Below, piece after piece: positions 7,729-15,806 of a stretch of 48,922 nt of DNA. A model generated the notes under the pieces. That model was not told where the DNA came from, ran no database searches, and was given only the letters and a program-made list of their open reading frames with translations. Made by a program: the position numbers and the translations under genes. Numbering within the stretch: position 1 is the stretch's first letter; every line of letters begins with the position of its first letter. The DNA comes from a virus, in IMG/VR virus record IMGVR_UViG_3300020171_000008, positions 1 through 48,922 of that record; one strand, written 5' to 3'.

Positions 7729-9488
7729 AAAAAGCAATCTTAACCGTCGTAAATGGCGAAAAATATGAAGAAATATGGAAGAGAAGCGAACCCTTCTTTG
7801 TCCGTTACGCCGAAAAATGCGATGCCGATTTGATCGTTATGAAAAATGCGGAAGGATTAAACTTTCCCTCTCCCCATTGGATCAAGTTCGGGATTTACGA
7901 CCTTTTGAAGAAGGAGTTTGACCGGATAGCGTTCATAGATGCGGATGTGATTATCCGGGATGATTGTCCTTCGCTCTTTGACATAGTGCCGGAAGATAAG
8001 TTTGGAATCTTCAACGAGGGAGAGTTTACGCCCCGCGCCATGTGCATTTATGAAGTTCGCAAGGTGTTCAGTGTGGACATAAAGGATTGGAACGGGGTAG
8101 ATTACTACAACTCCGGCGTATTCGTCTGTTCTAAAGAACATCGTTTTATCTTCAAGATCACAGAGGAAATCAAACCGCTCCGCAACGCCTTCGGCGAACA
8201 GACCTATCTGAACATGAAGATCATGTGCAACCTGCAGGTTAAGGTGTTCAATCTTCCGTTCAAGTTCAACAGGATGAGCATCATGGACCGGATCACAGGG
8301 ATGACGCGCCTTGATTCTTACATTATCCATTATGCCGGCGATGCCGATAAATTACTTCTCAAAATGGATAGGGACATCGAAAGATGGAAACAGGATACGC
8401 CGGAATACAAATACAAACGGAAAATCTTCATCTGGTCATTAGGGGGTCTGGGAGATTGCATCGCCACGGAACCCGTCATTCGATACATCAAACGGAAGAT
8501 TTACCCGAAGGACGATGTTTATGTGATGTCCAAAGAGGATTATCTATACGAACACATCGAGGACATTCATCTTTCCAAAACGTACCCGGAAGGGGAGTTC
8601 GATGCTGTCCATGAAATGAACACCCATCAGACCCCGTGGGGCGAATTTGGGAAACTCTGCCCGTTCATTTATATCCATTCCCTTGATTGGGCGTCGATGG
8701 CGACGATAGGCCGGATGATCCCCGATAAGGATAAACAGATTTTCCTTCATTATGCCCCCCAGGACCTGCAAGAATCATTTGCGTTGAGCGATCACCTTGA
8801 CGACCTGGTGCTGGTTCATCCCGGTGTCGGATGGGTGACAAAGACGTTCCCCATAGAATATTGGCAGAAAATCATAGACGACCTTGCAGAATTGGGTTTC
8901 CGGGTCGGCATTATCGGAAAACACGTCAACGATCAGCATAGTGTCCTGGACGTGAAATGTCCGTCAAATGGCGTGGATTTCCGGGACAAACTGAGCGTTC
9001 GGGGATTGATTGCATTGATAGCAAAGGCAAGGATTTTGGTTACGAATGATTCAGCCCCTCTATTCATTGCAGGTGCGTTCAAGAATTATATCGTTTTGAT
9101 TCCAACCTGCAAACATCCTGACCTGATTCTGCCATACCGTAACGGGGGTGACAAATATTGGCGTTCAGCGGCCCTATATAAAAAGATGATCGAAGATGAC
9201 GATTATCTGGCAACGACTGATATTAAAGGGTGGTCGATGAAGGACTTCCCTAAAGGTCATACAATAGATGAATATCTACCGGAGATTGAGGATGTAGTCG
9301 ATAAGGTTATCGACTTTAACGATCAGTATGAAAACACATACTGCTCGATTAAAACAAAGGAGAAAGAAGAAAATGGGAAAACAAGATTTTTGGAGTTCGA
9401 GGGAAGCGGATTGGACGTTATGGAATCCCACAAACGAAGCATTCGACATGAAGTATGCGGGGAGGTCGTTCACGCTTGCGACGGGTGA
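7725..9488 (+). CDS. Two-domain glycosyltransferase (GT8-like + GT9-like)
   Basis: 587 residues from TTG 7725, which overlaps the methyltransferase stop as TTGA with GAAAGAGGG upstream. Residues 1-225: GT-A-type domain with the metal-binding DAD at 72-74 (RIAFIDADVII) and YYNSGVFVCS, as in GT8 enzymes. Residues 232-560: GT-B-type domain like heptosyltransferases (GT9), with GGLGDCIATEPVIRYI, VHPGVGWVTKTFPIEYW and NDSAPLFIAGAF (about 438-449). The last 38 residues overlap the next gene by 116 bases and do not look conserved, so the original stop may have been lost by frameshift. Expected to transfer sugars from nucleotide donors; target could be virion protein or host envelope. Confidence 0.8.
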   Translation: MKKAILTVVNGEKYEEIWKRSEPFFVRYAEKCDADLIVMKNAEGLNFPSPHWIKFGIYDLLKKEFDRIAFIDADVIIRDDCPSLFDIVPEDKFGIFNEGEFTPRAMCIYEVRKVFSVDIKDWNGVDYYNSGVFVCSKEHRFIFKITEEIKPLRNAFGEQTYLNMKIMCNLQVKVFNLPFKFNRMSIMDRITGMTRLDSYIIHYAGDADKLLLKMDRDIERWKQDTPEYKYKRKIFIWSLGGLGDCIATEPVIRYIKRKIYPKDDVYVMSKEDYLYEHIEDIHLSKTYPEGEFDAVHEMNTHQTPWGEFGKLCPFIYIHSLDWASMATIGRMIPDKDKQIFLHYAPQDLQESFALSDHLDDLVLVHPGVGWVTKTFPIEYWQKIIDDLAELGFRVGIIGKHVNDQHSVLDVKCPSNGVDFRDKLSVRGLIALIAKARILVTNDSAPLFIAGAFKNYIVLIPTCKHPDLILPYRNGGDKYWRSAALYKKMIEDDDYLATTDIKGWSMKDFPKGHTIDEYLPEIEDVVDKVIDFNDQYENTYCSIKTKEKEENGKTRFLEFEGSGLDVMESHKRSIRHEVCGEVVHACDG

Positions 9489-9966
9489 GAAACTCGATCA
9501 TGTAAATGAAGCCTGCAAGAATCACTTGATTACCGAATTTGGCAGGCGGGGTCTGGTTGCTCTTGGGTACAGTGATGCCGGTCACGAGGACGAAATAGGC
9601 GAAGCCGCAAGAAAAACGAATTTGGAGTTCAAAAAAAGGCAGGTGCGGATTTACAATGAAACCAACGAACAGAGGAAACTTTCAAGGCTTGGTTATCAGT
9701 CGCCGGGCAAAGTAATACGGCAATATGCCGTTGAGTTGGGGATAGAATTACTTGAACCATACACAATGAAGGATGAAGAAAAGGCGGCTATTGCCAAATC
9801 AACGATTGAAAATGAAGTTCTGAAACTGAAGTTGGCCGCACAGGAAACCGCGATGGCCGAAATGAAAACCATGATGGAACAACTTTTGGCGCAGAAGAAG
9901 GAACCGGAACCGCCGAAATCAGGAGTAAGGGTGCGGAACAGCGACGGTAAATGGGTAAAGGAGTAG
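9373..9966 (+). CDS. Hypothetical structural-region protein (197 aa)
   Basis: ATG 9373 is chosen over the upstream in-phase ATG at 9328 because AAAGGAGAAAG lies just before it. The N-terminus (DFWSSREADWTLWNPTN, then MKYAGRSFTLATGEK) is beta-rich; residues 130-190 form a long coiled coil (ENEVLKLKLAAQETAMAEM) and the tail is basic (VRVRNSDGKWVKE). Sits between the glycosyltransferase and the adaptor gene, so a virion-associated role is likely but unproven. Confidence 0.65.
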   Translation: MGKQDFWSSREADWTLWNPTNEAFDMKYAGRSFTLATGEKLDHVNEACKNHLITEFGRRGLVALGYSDAGHEDEIGEAARKTNLEFKKRQVRIYNETNEQRKLSRLGYQSPGKVIRQYAVELGIELLEPYTMKDEEKAAIAKSTIENEVLKLKLAAQETAMAEMKTMMEQLLAQKKEPEPPKSGVRVRNSDGKWVKE

Positions 9967-9969
9967 ATA

Positions 9970-10812
9970 ATGCCGACTTACAACGGGAACGCATTTAACA
10001 TATTGTCTGACGTGAGGTACGGGATCAACGAGTATTCGAGCACACTCGTCTATGGGACTGACACTACCGGAGCTTTTCAGAACGCCGAATTGATGCGCCA
10101 GATCAATAATGCTCAGTACCATCTATGGGCGATCCTGTTTGAGGCGTTCCCGGAGTATTTCCTGACATCGGCCTCCCTTGCCTTCACTTCTTCCGTGGCG
10201 ACCCTTCCCGGCGATTGCTTCAAAATCCGGGATATATCCGATTCGGAAGGATACCCTATCTATCCGATCAACATGGGGCAGAGGCATATAGACGCCGATA
10301 CCGGGTCTGAACATGCTTATTATCGGTATGGAAATACACTCAGGATTGACGCTGATAGCGTTACGGGTACCGGTACGATCTGGTATTACTCCCGGTGTCG
10401 TGAACTCGATACAGGCAAGGTGGTGACTACCGCCAACACCCTTGCGACGACCGCAAAGGCTATCGCAGATTACTACAATAATATGTTGATCGAGAATTTT
10501 ACGGATTCTACGGTAGGCACAATCACGGATTACTCCGCCGCGAGACTCGCAACTATATCCACCAATTTCCTGACGTCCGATGAGTATTACGGCATTGTCT
10601 CTGATTTGCCTGAGATTTTTCAACCCCTGATTTCTGAATACGCGATACTGCAAGTAAAGAAAAGTCCCAAAACTCCGTTACAGACAACCTCAGTGGATGT
10701 TGGACTATTTGGGGAAATGTTGCAAAGCTCTTTGAAGTCCTTTGCGGGTACTCAGCATGGGGATGTTTATATCAACGATGTAATTAACGATTTTACCCCT
10801 ATGGGTTTTTAA
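9970..10812 (+). CDS. Head-tail connector / adaptor protein
   Basis: 280 residues, starting three bases after the previous stop. Helix-rich N-terminus (LMRQINNAQYHLWAILFEAF) with TLPGDCFKIRDISDSEG, a pattern seen in adaptor proteins that bind below the portal (gp4/gp16-like, DUF6682-type). The C-terminal helices (FQPLISEYAILQVKKS) fit the same architecture. Located before the long tail-hub gene as expected. Family assignment is by resemblance and gene order. Confidence 0.65.
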   Translation: MPTYNGNAFNILSDVRYGINEYSSTLVYGTDTTGAFQNAELMRQINNAQYHLWAILFEAFPEYFLTSASLAFTSSVATLPGDCFKIRDISDSEGYPIYPINMGQRHIDADTGSEHAYYRYGNTLRIDADSVTGTGTIWYYSRCRELDTGKVVTTANTLATTAKAIADYYNNMLIENFTDSTVGTITDYSAARLATISTNFLTSDEYYGIVSDLPEIFQPLISEYAILQVKKSPKTPLQTTSVDVGLFGEMLQSSLKSFAGTQHGDVYINDVINDFTPMGF

Positions 10813-10817
10813 TAATA

Positions 10818-13694
10818 ATGCAAAAGAAAATTGAAACAAAATCAGTTCCTTTCCGTGGTGGATGCAATACCTATCTGGAACCGTCATTACTGGAACCTGG
10901 GAAATATTCGATGGTTCAGAACTTCCGGCAGATGCATCCCGGCCTGAAGAAACGTCCTGGTCAAGTAAAATCTCATTGGTCGGCGGATTCGACAAACCGC
11001 GTCATGTCTCTTTTCCAATTTTCAAAGGGAAAGGTGACTGAAAGGCATCTGTTTGCGCAAATGAGCGACGGCGATGTGTTGGAATCCTATGCCGCACCGC
11101 CGATTATCGGGGAAGAGTTGTTGACCCTTGACGTTGCTCCCGCGACCGTATGGGCGGACGGTGTTACCGTGACGGGCGTAACCAGCACAAAGACCTGTGT
11201 GGTTGTTAAGAATCTTACTACCCTGACCTACATCGTCAAGGAGCGAAGCGGGACTTTTACATTAAGCGAGGTTATGGGTACGGGTACTGGCGGGGCAGAT
11301 AATCAGGCGAATCAAGGCGCAGCCAACCCGACGTTTGCCAATGCTGTCTTTGGGGATGAGGTTCATAACGGGACGGCAAGCGGGATGATCCCGGCCTCGT
11401 GGTCTAACTATAATGATTCGATGATCTACTCAAATGGGTCGGACCAGCACCAAATTTATTACGGACAGACGGCGCGGATACAGAAATTCATAGTCTATGT
11501 GTCGGCGGCAGCAATTCCTGATTTCCCTGTTTTGGGTGCGGATTATACGGATGATGTAACAGACGGACTTTCAACAACCTTTGCAATATTAGATTCCCTT
11601 GGAACCATAGCGGCTTACGATTGCGTATTTATTTGCGTGCCTGTTCCAATCAACAAACTAACATGGACAATGCTGACGGCAAACGTGACCGCCTCGGTAT
11701 CCTTAATAAATTACAGAAAAAACGATAATACCTGGGCGGCGGCAGCAGCGTTTAATGACGGCACGGAACTCTTGACGTTAGATGTTGCCCCTGCTACGCC
11801 GTGGCTCGCGGGGCAGACAGTCACCGGGCAAACCAGCACTAAATCGGCTTTAATCGTTGCCGTGACGACCACCACGACATATCAGATAAGTGGAAGGACC
11901 GGGGCGTTTACCCTTGGAGAAGTCTTAACCAATGGGACCGTAACCGCCGATCAGGGCGCGGCACATCCCCAGGTTGCAACACTTGGTTACACCGGCACGA
12001 TGACTTGGACAAAACCGACCGATTCCATCCCTACTTTCATGTTTGGGACTTATGGGTACTGGTATCAATGGGGTCTTAGTTCGGGTGCACTTAACGCACA
12101 AACGGAAGTTTCGGCAGTAACCTTTGAATCTTCATTCACCAGTCTTTCTAATATGTGGGATGGTGTTCTTGTGGACGGGGCAGAAGCGCAAGTTTATGAC
12201 AATTCGGCGGCAAAATACCTCACCTTTGGAACAACCTCCATTGATCTTGATGCGTTTGCCATAGCGGATTATCTGTATATCGCCTTTGCAGACCGACAAC
12301 AAGCCCTTTATTTTGATGTTGGCGATACTCCAAGTACCACGGGAAGCAATAAGATAGACGAAATCGCCTATTGGAATGGTACGGCATGGACCACCACGGG
12401 ATGGGTTGTGGACACCAACTATACCGATCACACCATAGGTCTTACGAACTCAGGATATATCATTCTACCCCACTTGACGGATGGGACTGAACAGAAACTT
12501 TGTTTCAATAACACTCAATATTATGCCTATTGGTATCGACTGTCCGTAACGGCGGCCCTGAGTGCGACTGTCAATATTGGCATCCAAGGTATCCCAATTT
12601 ATGATATTAGTGATTTTGGTCCCGCAGGCGTATGCAATGCGCCGTGGAAGAACCGCATGGTTTATACTTTCAATCAGTATCCGAATTTTATCTATATCAG
12701 TGCGGACGGGCAACCAATGTCCCTGAGCGGGGAAGATTCGGATATAAAGAAGGCCGGTGATGGTAGGGCAAACAAGGTTATCTGTATGAAACCTTTTTAT
12801 AACGAACTCATGGTATTTCAAGAGGAAAAAGGTGTCGAGGGGGGGATGATTACCATCTTTGATGGTTATGATCCGTCCACCTTTGGAAGATTGACGCTCT
12901 CCTCAAAGTACGGAACCATGAACTCTCAATCAGTAGAAGTTGTGGAGGGGTTCAACTTTGGAGGTACAAAGGATGCTGGTTTGGTAGCCTTCATTCTTTC
13001 ACGGTTCGGGATACTCTATACTGAGGGGAAAACCATCAGTCATGTTCCTAACTTCGATGAAATAAGAAATTACTTTGATCCGACAAATGCTAATTGCATC
13101 CATGTCGGTTACGAAAGACACATGTGGCTCAAGTATGATTCCGCTTTCAATATCCTTCGCATCGGTCTTGTCACGGGTTCGGGAACTGTCTGTAATACAT
13201 TCTTAACTTACGACCTTACGGACCTAACTTGGGGTGTTGATTCTTACGCGCAGGAACTTTCGGCCTTTACCGAATGCGAGGCGGCAAGCGGAACGGCACC
13301 CGTCCTTCAGATGGGTGGTGGGGTTGATGATGGGTTTGTATATCTGTTAAACAGTGGTCTTAATGATGTGACCACGGCGATAGACGCCCATGTAATCCCC
13401 GAATATGATACGGGTGGGGAAATCCTTCAAATGGACGAATTGATGATCCGCATGAAGGTCCAAAGTGCCGGGACAATCACCATTGCGCCTTATCTTAATT
13501 CCATTGAACAGACGGATAAGGATTACACGTTGTCACAGACGGCGGAAACGGCTACCCAGACTATTAGACGGCATAAGAAATCCATTGACCTGGCGGGCCA
13601 GCATATAAGCCTTAAAATACAGCACAATACGGCGGGAGAATCCTGTTACCTTGAAGATATGAGATTAAAGATCAGAGAGTTGTCGGAACGATGA
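10818..13694 (+). CDS. Tail hub / nozzle-like protein (958 aa)
   Basis: 958 residues, beta-rich, with the opening VPFRGGCNTYLEPSLLEPG and FRQMHPGLKKRPGQV typical of stub-tail nozzle proteins (P22 gp10 / T7 gp12 type) whose beta-propeller subunits form the tail tube tip. Residues 100-171 and 317-384 are two copies of one module (ELLTLDVAPAT..., ...GTFTLSEV/GAFTLGEV...), apparently inserted into the propeller. The C-terminal third (SRFGILYTEGKTIS, MWLKYDSAFNILRIG, LTWGVDSYAQELSAFTEC) is propeller-like. Ends ATGA with the next gene. Confidence 0.7.
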   Translation: MQKKIETKSVPFRGGCNTYLEPSLLEPGKYSMVQNFRQMHPGLKKRPGQVKSHWSADSTNRVMSLFQFSKGKVTERHLFAQMSDGDVLESYAAPPIIGEELLTLDVAPATVWADGVTVTGVTSTKTCVVVKNLTTLTYIVKERSGTFTLSEVMGTGTGGADNQANQGAANPTFANAVFGDEVHNGTASGMIPASWSNYNDSMIYSNGSDQHQIYYGQTARIQKFIVYVSAAAIPDFPVLGADYTDDVTDGLSTTFAILDSLGTIAAYDCVFICVPVPINKLTWTMLTANVTASVSLINYRKNDNTWAAAAAFNDGTELLTLDVAPATPWLAGQTVTGQTSTKSALIVAVTTTTTYQISGRTGAFTLGEVLTNGTVTADQGAAHPQVATLGYTGTMTWTKPTDSIPTFMFGTYGYWYQWGLSSGALNAQTEVSAVTFESSFTSLSNMWDGVLVDGAEAQVYDNSAAKYLTFGTTSIDLDAFAIADYLYIAFADRQQALYFDVGDTPSTTGSNKIDEIAYWNGTAWTTTGWVVDTNYTDHTIGLTNSGYIILPHLTDGTEQKLCFNNTQYYAYWYRLSVTAALSATVNIGIQGIPIYDISDFGPAGVCNAPWKNRMVYTFNQYPNFIYISADGQPMSLSGEDSDIKKAGDGRANKVICMKPFYNELMVFQEEKGVEGGMITIFDGYDPSTFGRLTLSSKYGTMNSQSVEVVEGFNFGGTKDAGLVAFILSRFGILYTEGKTISHVPNFDEIRNYFDPTNANCIHVGYERHMWLKYDSAFNILRIGLVTGSGTVCNTFLTYDLTDLTWGVDSYAQELSAFTECEAASGTAPVLQMGGGVDDGFVYLLNSGLNDVTTAIDAHVIPEYDTGGEILQMDELMIRMKVQSAGTITIAPYLNSIEQTDKDYTLSQTAETATQTIRRHKKSIDLAGQHISLKIQHNTAGESCYLEDMRLKIRELSER
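11115..11331 (+). repeat. Tail-hub internal module, copy 1
   Basis: Encodes ELLTLDVAPATVWADGVTVT, TSTKTCVVVKNLTTLTYIV, GTFTLSEV and ends NQGAANP. It matches copy 2 at 11766-11968 along its whole length, with diverged DNA, so the duplication is old. The fold looks like a small all-beta domain. Confidence 0.75.
11766..11968 (+). repeat. Tail-hub internal module, copy 2
   Basis: Encodes ELLTLDVAPATPWLAGQTVT, TSTKSALIVAVTTTTTYQI, GAFTLGEV and ends DQGAAHP. About half of its residues equal copy 1, including the whole ELLTLDVAPAT start. Confidence 0.75.
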
Positions 13695-14350
13695 ACGAAA
13701 AGGGATGGAAACCATATATGTATCCTGGACTTTCATACAATCAATTAAGAGACGTTGTTCCTGCGAGGAAACGTGAATGGGACGGTTATATCATCCCGCA
13801 GTTAGAGATGAAGAAACCCAATCAGTATCCAGAAAGTGGGAAAAAGGTAAAGCTAAAAACGGGATCAGGTTATCCGGAGATGATCTATACATATGATCTT
13901 CAATGCATGAAATCGCCTTATCCAACCTCACGCCACGAAGCATCTACCTACGTAAGACCTTCTTTTGATGCCCCTGATCTCATTGAATGGGAACCGGAGG
14001 AAATAACGGAGACTGAAGTGCCAACGAAAATCGAAGGAAGATATACGGTATCTTATAGTCTTAACGGAAGTGATTGGGTTGATGTGTTTTCATATATCCC
14101 TGATTCTTCATACGATAAATATAATGTAGATTCTGTTGAACACCATGTATCTTTAGAACAACCAACTAATGCTAATGTTTATTTTGATGATTTGACTTTT
14201 TCGGCACCCAGTTCTGCGTCTATTTATAGTGATACTTTCACGGGCAATAATAATGACCCACCGGATTCATCCAAGTGGACACTTCCAACAGATTCTATGG
14301 CGATTGAAAACAATACGTTAAGTTATTATGATGGTGGAGGACCAGGCTAA
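13691..14350 (+). CDS. Structural protein with C-terminal lectin-like domain, N-part
   Basis: 219 residues, starting ATGA with the tail-hub stop. Residues 1-110 are Tyr/Pro-rich (PYMYPGLSYNQLRDVVPARK, PQLEMKKPNQYPESGK). From about 115 the sequence becomes lectin-like and its DNA AT-rich (GRYTVSYSLNGSDWVDVFSY, VYFDDLTFSAPSS), followed by SDTFTGNNNDPPDSSKW, the start of a LamG/DUF1349-type jelly roll. The frame ends in GGGPG-stop exactly where the next frame begins (TAATG), and the next product reads like the rest of the same domain. Likely a tail-associated receptor-binding or stabilising protein. Confidence 0.6.
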   Translation: MNEKGWKPYMYPGLSYNQLRDVVPARKREWDGYIIPQLEMKKPNQYPESGKKVKLKTGSGYPEMIYTYDLQCMKSPYPTSRHEASTYVRPSFDAPDLIEWEPEEITETEVPTKIEGRYTVSYSLNGSDWVDVFSYIPDSSYDKYNVDSVEHHVSLEQPTNANVYFDDLTFSAPSSASIYSDTFTGNNNDPPDSSKWTLPTDSMAIENNTLSYYDGGGPG

Positions 14351-14646
14351 TGCCCGGAGCGACAAGTAAGATTAGTCAAAGTGTTACTAATAAACAAATT
14401 TCCTTCACCGTTAAGACACATCTACCTTTGAACGGGGGAAACGCAACGGTACATCTTAACAGAGACATTTCGTCTATTCCGCCAGAGTATCAGACTGGAT
14501 GGATAGATTGGTGCCAAGTAGAACACCGATCTTATTCTGGATCGGGGGCGCGGTCGTTGGTTGTCAGCATGGATGGTTTGGTAAAGCAAACCGTAAATTT
14601 ATCATCGGGTAACGAAGATGTTTGGATAAAAGTAAAATACACATAG
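14350..14646 (+). CDS. Lectin-like domain remainder (98 aa)
   Basis: Starts within TAATG of the previous gene, one frame over. Sequence TSKISQSVTNKQISFTVKTH, then WIDWCQVEHRSYSGSGARSL and SMDGLVKQTVNL, is all-beta and completes the jelly roll begun upstream (n-terminal strands with SKW and IENNTLSYY). Two readings fit: stop-start reinitiation producing two chains, or a frameshift that split one gene. No ribosome site beyond the coupled stop is seen. Confidence 0.5.
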   Translation: MPGATSKISQSVTNKQISFTVKTHLPLNGGNATVHLNRDISSIPPEYQTGWIDWCQVEHRSYSGSGARSLVVSMDGLVKQTVNLSSGNEDVWIKVKYT

Positions 14647-14655
14647 GAGTCTCAA

Positions 14656-15156
14656 ATGCCTAAGATAAACTGGAGTAAATACAGAACCGAATACGCCAAT
14701 AGCAAGGTTGGAATGAGTATCGAGGAACAAGAGGCACTTGACGCAGAACTCCGGGCAAAGGGCGGGGCCACAAGTCAGGCCGGATTGAGTACGGAGAAAT
14801 CAGGACCGTCAGGGGGAGACTTCCGTACCGACGAGTATATGTATAATGCGGCACAGGCAACGGTCCCGGTCAGTGCCGGTTCGTCTAAAATGGCCGGAGG
14901 TCTTGCGGGACTTAGGGATGCAAGATCAAAACAATTTCTGGCCGTATATGGTCCTGGTGGACCGCTTAACAGAATGTCAAAGACTGACTCAAAGACGAGG
15001 GTTGCATTACAATCAGCATTACAACTGGATGATTCCCTTGATACCCTTGGGAAATTTGTTGGCCCTTATGGGAATACCCCGCACTATTATGATGCGTTGG
15101 TGGCAGCAAAAGGTCTTCGTAACGCGAAACGATCAGCAAGAAGGACAGGAGGATAA
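14656..15156 (+). CDS. Probable internal virion protein (166 aa)
   Basis: ATG with TAGGAGTCTCAA upstream. Gly/Ala/Ser-rich (LRAKGGATSQAGLSTEKSG, AQATVPVSAGSSKMAGGLAG) with a basic tail (KGLRNAKRSARRTGG). It is the first of four consecutive genes whose composition and position match internal or ejection proteins of short-tailed phages. No named family recognised. Confidence 0.6.
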   Translation: MPKINWSKYRTEYANSKVGMSIEEQEALDAELRAKGGATSQAGLSTEKSGPSGGDFRTDEYMYNAAQATVPVSAGSSKMAGGLAGLRDARSKQFLAVYGPGGPLNRMSKTDSKTRVALQSALQLDDSLDTLGKFVGPYGNTPHYYDALVAAKGLRNAKRSARRTGG

Positions 15157-15158
15157 AA

Positions 15159-15794
15159 ATGGCAACACTACCCACTTATACGGCCCCTACTTATAAAGAA
15201 CTTGGGACATATTCAGCTCCATCGTGGGATGAAGCAACAGTCGATGCCCTTACGCAGAAACGCGCTGCGCCGGGACTTCGGGCCGCTCGGCAGCAGATTA
15301 ACCGTGCATCGGGGGTGAGTTATGAAAATCCGAATGTCAAACGGCAAACCTTGAGAGACGCATTGTCCAGTTATGGCAATACCGTTGAAAGCACCCTTTC
15401 GGAGGCCAACGAAGCGGCGACAAGCGAATACGGGAAGAAATATGGCTATGCTGTTTCAAACGCACAGGCCAAATACACCAGCGAAGCAAACGCCGCGAGC
15501 GCTTACAATACACTCGCTCAAAATACGGCACAAACACAATATACGGGTGCATTGACCGGGTACGGAACCAAAGTCGGGAAAGAAACCGCTGCCACCGCTG
15601 CTGCCACAGCCGCCGGTGTAGCCACAACTGCTTACGGGAGACAACAGACCGCCCTTGAGAACGCATACGAACTATGGAAGAAAAAGTATCTGTGGACCGA
15701 GGAACAAGAATCGGGAGTGTCGCCATGGAGTCCGGGTACAACGCCGTGGAATTCCAGTAAAGAATATCCATACAAGGGCAGTACCGTAAGATAG
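15159..15794 (+). CDS. Alanine-rich internal virion protein (211 aa)
   Basis: AGGACAGGAGGATAAAA before the ATG. Residues 60-165 are a long Ala/Thr/Tyr-rich helical stretch (SEANEAATSEYGKKYG, SEANAASAYNTLAQNTAQTQ, ETAATAAATAAGVATTAYG) of the type found in ejected proteins such as T7 gp14. Pro/Trp-rich C-terminus (SPWSPGTTPWNSS). Confidence 0.6.
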   Translation: MATLPTYTAPTYKELGTYSAPSWDEATVDALTQKRAAPGLRAARQQINRASGVSYENPNVKRQTLRDALSSYGNTVESTLSEANEAATSEYGKKYGYAVSNAQAKYTSEANAASAYNTLAQNTAQTQYTGALTGYGTKVGKETAATAAATAAGVATTAYGRQQTALENAYELWKKKYLWTEEQESGVSPWSPGTTPWNSSKEYPYKGSTVR

Positions 15795-15806
15795 AAGGAG
15801 ATAACG

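Noticed and set aside
13691-14646. Programmed -1 frameshift at the lectin split
   Set aside because: No slippery heptamer is visible before the stop; stop-start overlap or mutation explains it more simply.
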